DNA of 11,131 nt from Thermoplasmata archaeon (GTDB lineage: Archaea > Thermoplasmatota > Thermoplasmata > SG8-5), in the NCBI GenBank assembly GCA_023136815.1, contig JAGLQM010000017.1:1-11131 (forward strand). The letters are read 5' to 3'. Of this stretch, positions 1-5,830 are shown one piece after another. Every line of letters begins with the position of its first letter. Position 1 is the stretch's first letter. The translations under genes and the position numbers were made by a program. Under the pieces are notes generated by a model. That model ran no database searches, was not told where the DNA came from, and was given only the letters and a program-made list of their open reading frames with translations.

Positions 1-63
1 AAGTTAGGCTTCAAAGGAGGAAATCATAAATATCCTAGCCTGGTTCGGTTTGACATCAATTAA
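1..63 (+). CDS. Possible 3' end of an upstream gene (partial)
   Basis: Frame 1 is open from the first base to a TAA at 61-63, giving a 20-residue tail that begins KLGFKGG and ends VRFDIN. The other two forward frames contain stops within this stretch. The TAA shares its last base with an ATG at 63-65 (TAATG), an arrangement typical of translationally coupled neighbours, which would place this gene in an operon with the flavoprotein that follows. The fragment is too short to identify, and a 20-codon open frame can occur by chance. A purine-rich AAAGGAGG at 13-20 is too far from either start of the next gene to serve as its ribosome site. Confidence 0.4.
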   Translation, partial: KLGFKGGNHKYPSLVRFDIN

Positions 64-64
64 T

Positions 65-69
65 GGTGA
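65..69 (+). promoter_or_regulatory. Ribosome binding site GGTGA for the flavoprotein
   Basis: GGTGA matches the part of the archaeal anti-Shine-Dalgarno sequence that pairs with GGAGGTGATC. It sits 5 nt before the ATG at 75. No comparable site precedes the ATG at 63, so this motif decides between the two candidate starts. Confidence 0.45.
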
Positions 70-74
70 GAATT

Positions 75-1757
75 ATGGAGCATTATGATTTGGTAGTTAT
101 TGGCGGCGTTGCAGCAGGAACCAAAGCGGCAGCCAAAACCCGAAGGGAAAAGAGAGACTGGAAAATAATAGTCATAACCCAGGACCATGACGTGTCATAT
201 GCTGGATGTGGCCTGCCATATTATCTTGGGGGCGTAATCACAACCAGGGACCAGCTTGTTGTTAAGACACCAGAATCACACAAGGAATTCAGCAATCTGG
301 ATATTATGGTTCGTCATGAAGTGACTGATATTGACAGGTCAGCACACACGGTTTCAATTAAAGATATGATTTCGGGCCAGGAATTCCAGCTTGGATATGG
401 GAAGTTGTTCCTTGCCACAGGCGCAGAGGCCATTGTACCGCCAATATCTGGTGCTGATTTGGACAGGGTTCATACATTACGCTCGGTAAGGGATGCGGAT
501 TCCATCATGGCGGCTATACTGGACAGAACACAAACTGGCACACCGGTTTGCGGCCATGCCACCATAATCGGAGCAGGATTTATTGGTATTGAGATGGCAG
601 AGAACATGAAGGACATCGGCTGGGATGTGACTATTGTGGAAATGCTGCCCCAGATTTTGCCGCCATTTGATATGGATATGGCTTTGCATGTTGAGAAACA
701 CATGGTCAGCAAGGGAGTAAAAATACTCACTGGCCATCAGGTGAAATCCATTGGAAATGGCCCGCAACTCACCATTGAAACAACCGGCGAGAATTTTCCA
801 ACAGACCTTGTTATAATGTCCATCGGCGTAAGGCCAAACAATGTACTGGCCAAGAAAATAGGCCTGGAACTTGGCATTCGCGGGGCAATTAAAGTTGACC
901 AACAGGGCCGAACCAGCGACCCTGACATTTTTTCAGCAGGGGACTGCGCAACAACTGTGGGAACCGTATCTGGCTCCGAAACCTGGATTCCAATGGGATC
1001 GACCGCTAACAAGCAGGCAAGAATATCCGCCCTCACCCTCACCGGAGACGAATCAAGCTTTCCAGGTGCACTGGGAACCATTGCTGTGAAGGCATTTGAG
1101 ATGTCTGCTGCCAAGACAGGTCTAAATGAGAGGGAAGCAAATAATCTGTGCCTTAACTCAATCACCGTAATGGTGCCTGCGAATGATAGGGCTCATTACT
1201 ATCCAGGCAGCAAGAAGATTTGCATAAAACTGATTGCAGAGAAGACCACAGGGAGGCTCCTGGGAGCCCAGATTATCGGCCTAGGTGTGGTGGACAAGCC
1301 CATTGATGCCATTGTGGTGGCCCTGGTAATGAAGGCCACAGTCCATGACCTGGCCAATATGGATTTTGCCTACGCCCCTCCATTCTCAACCGCAATTAAC
1401 CCTATCAATTTAGCATGTCACGTGATGATTAACAAACTCAGTGGAAGGCTGGATGGCCTGGGTCCCACCGATACAAAGGAGATGATAGAGAGTCCTGATT
1501 GGGACGGACTCTTACTGGACATCAGAATGGAGCCGGAATTCATCCTCGGAACAATTCCTGGAGCAGTCAATATTCCACTTGCTGAACTTGAGTCCAGGCT
1601 TGCTGAAATAGAGCAGTACAAGGACAAGGACATCATTGTCATCTGCAATCATGGAAAGGATGCATACGAGGGCTATCTCAGACTCAAGCATTGGGGATTT
1701 ACAAGGACAAAATTACTGGAAGGCGGTGCCAAATACTGGCCTTATAAACTGGAGTGA
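75..1757 (+). CDS. CoA-disulfide reductase-type FAD/NADH oxidoreductase with C-terminal rhodanese domain
   Basis: This is a cytoplasmic flavoprotein of the pyridine nucleotide-disulfide reductase family. Relatives reduce CoA disulfide, polysulfide or CoA persulfide using NAD(P)H. Counting from the ATG at 75, the FAD-binding Rossmann motif GGVAAG is at 10-15, the redox cysteine lies in YAGCGLPYY at Cys45, LFLATGA is at 111-117, the NAD-binding GAGFIG at 166-171, and the second FAD motif AGDC at 288-291. HYYPG (Tyr375/376) and AYAPPFS (Tyr433) match the C-terminal tyrosines known to matter in staphylococcal CoA-disulfide reductase. A rhodanese domain fills roughly 472-560, with loop CNHGKDA and Cys524. 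The length, about 560 residues, is normal for reductase-rhodanese fusions. I chose the start at 75 because GGTGA at 65-69 is a well-spaced archaeal ribosome site and the protein then begins just before the Rossmann strand. The ATG at 63, overlapping an upstream stop as TAATG, adds four residues and remains possible. The true substrate cannot be settled from sequence. Confidence 0.93.
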   Translation: MEHYDLVVIGGVAAGTKAAAKTRREKRDWKIIVITQDHDVSYAGCGLPYYLGGVITTRDQLVVKTPESHKEFSNLDIMVRHEVTDIDRSAHTVSIKDMISGQEFQLGYGKLFLATGAEAIVPPISGADLDRVHTLRSVRDADSIMAAILDRTQTGTPVCGHATIIGAGFIGIEMAENMKDIGWDVTIVEMLPQILPPFDMDMALHVEKHMVSKGVKILTGHQVKSIGNGPQLTIETTGENFPTDLVIMSIGVRPNNVLAKKIGLELGIRGAIKVDQQGRTSDPDIFSAGDCATTVGTVSGSETWIPMGSTANKQARISALTLTGDESSFPGALGTIAVKAFEMSAAKTGLNEREANNLCLNSITVMVPANDRAHYYPGSKKICIKLIAEKTTGRLLGAQIIGLGVVDKPIDAIVVALVMKATVHDLANMDFAYAPPFSTAINPINLACHVMINKLSGRLDGLGPTDTKEMIESPDWDGLLLDIRMEPEFILGTIPGAVNIPLAELESRLAEIEQYKDKDIIVICNHGKDAYEGYLRLKHWGFTRTKLLEGGAKYWPYKLE

Positions 1758-1788
1758 ACAATTCATCTTTGTCAAATTTGCGTCTTAA

Positions 1789-1809
1789 CGTGAATAATCC
1801 AGATTCACG
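1789..1809. terminator. Perfect 7-bp hairpin between convergent genes
   Basis: CGTGAAT (1789-1795) and ATTCACG (1803-1809) form a perfect stem around a 7-nt loop. It lies in the 78-bp gap between the stop codons of the flavoprotein and fen1. No strong T-run follows on either strand, and archaeal termination normally depends on T-runs rather than hairpins. It may protect mRNA ends or pause polymerase, or it may be chance. Confidence 0.25.
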
Positions 1810-1835
1810 AAAGCCTGGGGTGGCCATTAATCCCA

Positions 1836-2855
1836 TCAAAACCAGGCATCCAGAGATTGCTGGCTTCTTGCCTTCTCACCTTCGGCGATTTTACCGAGTG
1901 TGGATTGTATTCTTGGTCTTGAAAATTCATAATCATCGCATAGCAAGTCCTCAATTGCACCGGGGTCCATGCTTTTCCATTCCAGTTCATAATCATCAGT
2001 TACATTTGGTTTTAGAAACACATTCCTGACATTCTGGAAGCCTGGCACATCTAATTTTTTGGCTTTTATGGCTGCCTCTCCTGAGCCATATTCTTTCACC
2101 AGTTTGAGTCCTTTTTTCGGACCAATGCCCTTAACACCCTCGTTAAAATCAGTGCCCATTATCACTCCAACATCAATAAGCTGCTCAAGAGTTACATCAA
2201 GAGCGTCCAGCGTATCCTGGAGAGTTAATGTTTCTGGAACTACATCAATATAAACATTCCTGCGAGGCATCTTCCTGCGGCCAGCCAGTGTCATATTTCG
2301 AATCAGAATTGGAGTGCCAAAAAGTAATGCATCAAAATCCTGAGAGCCAGCTGCATACACATCTCCCTTTCTGGCCATGTGGCTGGCCTGCGCTTCGCCT
2401 TCTTCGGGAGCATCAACCCATGGAACTCCCATAAAATCGAATAAATCTTTCGCCTGGCTAACCATTTCTCTTGTTAGCTTTGAGGTCTGCTGCGCTTTGA
2501 TTCTGGCAGTCTCCAGATCTCCTGCCTCCAGAGCTTCTTGCCATTGCTCCTTGGCCTTTTCTTTCCGCTGACGACGATCTGCAAGGGTACTGGCTTTCAG
2601 GGGATTCGGTTTGCCGTCAAAAACATATATTGGCTTTATTCCGACCTCAAGAAGACTGGCAGTCCGTTGAAACGCCCCGGAAAGGTGCGACGTTACTCGC
2701 ATTTTTGAATCCATTAACGGCGTCCCATCACGCTGACGTATGCTGGACAGGAATTGATATAATGAATTATACCCATCAATTGCAATTGCTCTGCCCTTGA
2801 GATCCTTGAGCTGGCATGGCCTTGCTTCTACAATACCGGAGAAATCTATTCCCAT
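1836..2855 (-). CDS. fen: Flap endonuclease 1 (FEN1/RAD2 family)
   Basis: This is a structure-specific 5' nuclease that removes 5' flaps during Okazaki fragment maturation and long-patch base excision repair. The 339-residue length is normal for the archaeal enzyme. The acidic metal ligands are all present at family positions: Asp27 (AIDGYN), Asp80 (VFDGKP), Glu152 and Glu154 (PEEGEA), Asp173 and Asp175 (SQDFDA) and Asp236 (GTDFNEG). The helix-3-turn-helix DNA-binding segment GVKGIGPKKG follows at 240-249. The last eight residues, QQSLDAWF, form a PCNA-interacting (PIP) box. The start MGIDFSGIV agrees with family N-termini, which place the N-terminal region near the active site. The gene lies 73 bp downstream of a surface-protein gene on the same strand and converges with the flavoprotein gene. 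It may be read through from upstream, or start from a weak AT-rich element about 25 bp before the ATG. Nothing appears truncated or mutated. Confidence 0.98.
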   Translation of the reverse strand: MGIDFSGIVEARPCQLKDLKGRAIAIDGYNSLYQFLSSIRQRDGTPLMDSKMRVTSHLSGAFQRTASLLEVGIKPIYVFDGKPNPLKASTLADRRQRKEKAKEQWQEALEAGDLETARIKAQQTSKLTREMVSQAKDLFDFMGVPWVDAPEEGEAQASHMARKGDVYAAGSQDFDALLFGTPILIRNMTLAGRRKMPRRNVYIDVVPETLTLQDTLDALDVTLEQLIDVGVIMGTDFNEGVKGIGPKKGLKLVKEYGSGEAAIKAKKLDVPGFQNVRNVFLKPNVTDDYELEWKSMDPGAIEDLLCDDYEFSRPRIQSTLGKIAEGEKARSQQSLDAWF

Positions 2856-2894
2856 GCTAACCTGTATTCCCTATTGGATTAAGGGGTTTTGCAT

Positions 2895-2931
2895 TAGTAA
2901 GCATACAGTTCAAATTGACAGCAGCTTACTA
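2895..2931 (-). repeat. 8-bp inverted repeat (stem-loop) at the end of the surface-protein gene
   Basis: TAGTAAGC (2895-2902) and GCTTACTA (2924-2931) are perfect complements separated by 21 nt. On the minus strand the first arm includes the tandem stop codons TAG TAA of the surface-protein gene. The structure would form in the transcript between that gene and fen1. It could stabilise the 3' end of the upstream message or separate expression of the two genes. There is no adjacent T-run, so a classical terminator role is not supported. Confidence 0.45.
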
Positions 2932-4785
2932 GAAGAACCTGGATTTGATGAACACTGCAGCAACAGCCAGAATAATTGCAATGACAATTATTATGATAAG
3001 CCACATTGTGTAACTCACACCACCTGGTGATATTGTCTTTGAGTCAAAATGTGGTATTCCGTCTGCTCCCACTAATCCCACAACCACTGTCACATCCTGG
3101 TCCTCTATGAATACTGGCACATGAAAGTCGCCTTCAAGCTTTCCATCATCATTAGTTTGGAGCATTAGTATGTTTCCAGCAGGTACCCAGCTCATCCATT
3201 CGGGGTCATAGATATCTGCCTCATCGAGGCTCCCATCGCCGATACCCCAGAATGCCATTATCCGGTCACCGTTCTGGGTATCCATATTCACAGTTATGGT
3301 TCCTGCCTCGCCGGGATTGAATCTTCCACCGCTGATTCCGACATCACTGCTGCCGTCCAGATCGCCTTCGTAAGCATAGAAGATGAATCCCTGGGTATTC
3401 CACTGATGTTCCGGCCAGACCTCGTAGAACATACTGTCGTCACGGTCATAATCTTCATTGAGGAAGTCTTCATGGTTCAGGGGCACTTCAAATCTCACCT
3501 CAAGGGCACACTGGTCATCAGGTGCCGTGAATTCCAAATTAAATTTACCAGTTGGGCTGGTTACAATACTTCCTGAATCAACAACCTCTCTTGTGCCTTC
3601 AACATGGTCACCGTAATTGCCAGAAGATAGTATAAAATCGGTTCCCAATGCCTCCACATAATAGTATATTGTGCGGCTTCCAGCAGGTGCAGTGGCATCA
3701 TAGGCACCATATGGTATTGTTATGCCATCTCCGACCTTGAACATTGTCTGGCTGCCTTCCCAGATTATGTCAAACTCATCATGATGAGGGTCGTCTGCAA
3801 CCTGATTTATTACTGACCCCATGATTGTCTGGTTAAGACCATCTGCCAGCACATATCCACTGAATCCAACATAGCCATAAATGTCTGTTGCATGAACAAT
3901 GGCCATTCCAGATGCATTTGTGGTTCCTGTATAAGTATCATGCTGCCAATTATTACTGACAATCACAAAGCTGGCATTTTCCACTGGCTGACCTTCAAGG
4001 TCTGCCACGCAAATTTCAAAAGATGTTGTTGTGCCGGATATGAGTTTATGATACCAGACATCCAGCACGTTTACGTTGATGACTGCGGAATCATGATTCC
4101 CAATATCTATGGGGTCTGCATATATTTCATAAACCTGACTGTGAACGATTTCTGGCACTATGAAATCTGTCAGGTATATGCCAGTGGTTTCAGCCCTGTA
4201 AGAGAGATTCTGCTGTGTCCCATCCTGATCCTCAATGTAAAGGTGGTCGAAACCGGTAATTGGAATTGGTGTGTCGCCAGTTCTGACAAGGATTGTGGCT
4301 GTAACAACATCCCCAGGTCTGGCATTGACTATTTTCTGGCCGTCAAAGCTTATGTCTACAGTATCTTGGACAGAATACACATCAATCTCAACAGCATAAT
4401 CGTGATGGTCCACAACTTCGTGGTCACTGCCTAACCAGGTCTCGTGGAAGAAATAAAGATTGTGATGATTGTCATTTGCCGTGATTGTGTAAATTCCTGT
4501 GTATATTCCTGTAACATCATTTGTTAAGTTCAGCGAAATTGGATTGTTAAAATTGTGATGCTGGCTTACGCCCAATGTAATATTACTGGCATCTGCCAAT
4601 ACTCCTTTATCGTACACCCGAACCTCAATGGTTACGGTGTCCCCTACAACATAATGTTTGTCCTCAACTGTCATTATGACATGAAGTGAGTCATTCTCTG
4701 CTATGGCCAGTCCTGTAAAAAATCCAGACAGCAAAAGCATTGCAAGCCCCACCGATAATACTCTGTGGATTCTCATACCTATCAT
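2929..4785 (-). CDS. Secreted, C-terminally membrane-anchored protein with multiple beta-sandwich domains
   Basis: No specific family was recognised. The 618-residue protein has a Sec signal peptide (basic MRIHR, hydrophobic 9-28, likely cut after AIA at 29) and one C-terminal helix at about 594-613 followed by KSRFF. It should therefore be displayed outside the cell. Between them lie roughly five Ig-like or macroglobulin-like modules, near 32-137, 141-240, 242-328, 335-433 and 434-585. The first opens with a strand pattern like macroglobulin MG2 domains (DKHYVVGDTVTIEVRVYD). The third carries GQPVENASFVIV and later TNASGMA, a pattern also present in the solute-binding protein in this window. 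There are several N-glycosylation sequons, including NIT, NLT, NLS, NAS and NQT. Histidines cluster at 76-128. The stop is doubled (TAG TAA). A TATA box at leaderless distance supports the ATG at 4785; the ATG at 4776 (MRIHRV) is an alternative. Possible roles are cell-surface structure, adhesion or sensing. Confidence 0.85.
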   Translation of the reverse strand: MIGMRIHRVLSVGLAMLLLSGFFTGLAIAENDSLHVIMTVEDKHYVVGDTVTIEVRVYDKGVLADASNITLGVSQHHNFNNPISLNLTNDVTGIYTGIYTITANDNHHNLYFFHETWLGSDHEVVDHHDYAVEIDVYSVQDTVDISFDGQKIVNARPGDVVTATILVRTGDTPIPITGFDHLYIEDQDGTQQNLSYRAETTGIYLTDFIVPEIVHSQVYEIYADPIDIGNHDSAVINVNVLDVWYHKLISGTTTSFEICVADLEGQPVENASFVIVSNNWQHDTYTGTTNASGMAIVHATDIYGYVGFSGYVLADGLNQTIMGSVINQVADDPHHDEFDIIWEGSQTMFKVGDGITIPYGAYDATAPAGSRTIYYYVEALGTDFILSSGNYGDHVEGTREVVDSGSIVTSPTGKFNLEFTAPDDQCALEVRFEVPLNHEDFLNEDYDRDDSMFYEVWPEHQWNTQGFIFYAYEGDLDGSSDVGISGGRFNPGEAGTITVNMDTQNGDRIMAFWGIGDGSLDEADIYDPEWMSWVPAGNILMLQTNDDGKLEGDFHVPVFIEDQDVTVVVGLVGADGIPHFDSKTISPGGVSYTMWLIIIIVIAIILAVAAVFIKSRFF

Positions 4786-4805
4786 TCATGCCATTACCCT
4801 GGAAG

Positions 4806-4813
4806 TATTTATA
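4806..4813 (-). promoter_or_regulatory. TATA box TATAAATA for the surface-protein gene
   Basis: On the minus strand TATAAATA is centred about 25 bp before the A of the ATG at 4785. Archaeal transcription normally begins about 26 bp downstream of the TATA centre, so the predicted RNA would start at or within a base or two of that ATG and be leaderless. Confidence 0.55.
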
Positions 4814-4859
4814 GGTATTCTAATGAAGAATGGCGCAGCACCAAAAGTATTCAACAGCA

Positions 4860-4896
4860 TGGATTAAAACATTGATGCAAAGCCTTGATTAATCCA
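4860..4896. repeat. Inverted repeat TGGATTAA / TTAATCCA in the divergent promoter region
   Basis: Arms TGGATTAA (4860-4867) and TTAATCCA (4889-4896) are perfect complements with 29 bp between arm centres, close to three helical turns. The site is in the 151-bp region between two divergently transcribed genes, just upstream of the phosphatase promoter elements, where archaeal regulators often bind. The extended half-site ATTGGATTAA recurs at 2873-2882, upstream of fen1. This is a candidate operator. The arms are short enough that chance is not excluded. Confidence 0.35.
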
Positions 4897-4900
4897 ATGG

Positions 4901-4915
4901 GAAAATACTTTTAAG
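4901..4915 (+). promoter_or_regulatory. Archaeal promoter (BRE + TATA) for the phosphatase
   Basis: A purine-rich BRE-like GAAAA (4901-4905) precedes the TATA element CTTTTAAG (4908-4915). The TATA centre is about 26 bp before the ATG at 4937, so the message should be leaderless. No Shine-Dalgarno motif lies immediately before that ATG, which agrees. Confidence 0.55.
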
Positions 4916-4936
4916 CTCTCTGAAGATAACTGACCA

Positions 4937-5791
4937 ATGGACACATTCCAAATCAGCAGCCGCATAATTGATAAACCGCTGGAAACTGACTGGCTTGGTT
5001 ACCAGGAAATCACAAAATTTCTGAAAATATCAACATCTCTTCTAGCAGAACAACCAAATATTGCCAGGCTAAGCGGTACAACGATTTTCACTGGAGACAT
5101 ACATGGTGATATGGACAGTATGTTAGCTGCCTTCAGAATTGCAGAACAGCATGATGCGAAAATTGTATTTCTGGGAGATATTGTTGACCGAGGCTCTCAC
5201 AATGTGGAATGCATGAATTTGATTTTAGCTCATATTCATCAGGAGCCAGATAGATTTTTTTACACACGAGGTAACCATGAATTCCAGGGCATAAACACAA
5301 AGTGGGGATTCATGGATTCGGTGGTTGAAAAGTACCCTGAAACAGTATACTGGTTGTACAATGGCGCATTCACCCAGCTGCCTATTGCTGCCCTGTGGGA
5401 CGACCGAATTTTCGGCATTCACGGGGGCATATCCAGGCATTTGAAAATACTAGCCGATATTGAAGCTCTGGAACATCAAGATAGAGGATTCAGAGATGAA
5501 TATCTGGACCTGCTGTGGAATGACCCTGCAATTGAGCCTCAGAAAGGCTTTGTAATGAACGATAAACGGGGCATATTCTATACCTTTGGACAGGACGTTT
5601 TTGATGAGTTCATGGAAACTAATCATCTGGAACTATTTATCAGAGGCCACAATAAACAGACTGCTGGGCATCGGTATTTCTTTGATGATAGGCTAATATC
5701 AATATTTACCAGCGCAGACCATTACAAGGACACGGTTCCCAGCGTAGTACTGATTGAGGGTGATGGAAGCCATGAGATAATCAAATTATGA
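4937..5791 (+). CDS. PPP-family serine/threonine protein phosphatase (PP1/PP2A-like)
   Basis: This is a cytoplasmic metallophosphatase expected to remove phosphate from serine or threonine in proteins. The PPP signature motifs appear in order: GDIHGD (Asp54, His56), GDIVDRG (Asp81, Arg85), RGNHE (Asn113, His114), GIHGGIS (His162), LLWNDP at 192-197, and RGHN (His238). RGIFYTFG at 211-218 corresponds to the RGVSFTFG segment of eukaryotic PP1, and the N-terminal helical stretch at about 25-47 also matches the PP1/PP2A layout. At 284 residues it is a stand-alone catalytic domain with no signal peptide or membrane segment. All metal ligands and the catalytic His are present, so it should be active. 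The gene is divergent from the surface-protein gene with its own leaderless-type promoter. It converges with the solute-binding-protein gene across a 39-bp gap. No kinase partner is visible. A Nudix- or Ap4A-type substrate is a less likely alternative. Confidence 0.93.
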   Translation: MDTFQISSRIIDKPLETDWLGYQEITKFLKISTSLLAEQPNIARLSGTTIFTGDIHGDMDSMLAAFRIAEQHDAKIVFLGDIVDRGSHNVECMNLILAHIHQEPDRFFYTRGNHEFQGINTKWGFMDSVVEKYPETVYWLYNGAFTQLPIAALWDDRIFGIHGGISRHLKILADIEALEHQDRGFRDEYLDLLWNDPAIEPQKGFVMNDKRGIFYTFGQDVFDEFMETNHLELFIRGHNKQTAGHRYFFDDRLISIFTSADHYKDTVPSVVLIEGDGSHEIIKL

Positions 5792-5807
5792 TTTTTTTCT
5801 TCTATTA
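5792..5807 (+). terminator. T-rich transcription terminator after the phosphatase gene
   Basis: Seven consecutive T residues followed by CTTCTATT begin immediately after the TGA stop. Archaeal RNA polymerase terminates at such T-rich tracts in the non-template strand without needing a hairpin. No comparable T-run follows the convergent solute-binding-protein gene on the other strand. Confidence 0.6.
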
Positions 5808-5830
5808 CTTACAATCCATATCTCGAACAT

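Noticed and set aside
13..20. AAAGGAGG as the ribosome site of the flavoprotein, or a TATA-like ATAAATAT (26-33) as its promoter.
   Set aside because: The purine motif is over 40 nt from either start. The AT-rich stretch lies inside the probable coding tail of an upstream gene, and the nearer GGTGA explains initiation better.
477..902. Minus-strand 141-codon ORF inside the flavoprotein gene.
   Set aside because: It is fully antisense to the segment carrying the NAD-binding GAGFIG motif and shows no recognisable motif of its own.
1754..2029. Plus-strand ORF starting with GTG at the end of the flavoprotein gene.
   Set aside because: It lies mostly opposite the 3' part of fen1, whose frame carries clear catalytic and PIP motifs. 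Its own translation resembles no protein.
3892..4434. Plus-strand 180-codon Cys/Ile-rich ORF opposite the surface-protein gene.
   Set aside because: The composition is atypical and there is no promoter. The minus-strand frame has a signal peptide, a membrane anchor and Ig-like pattern throughout.
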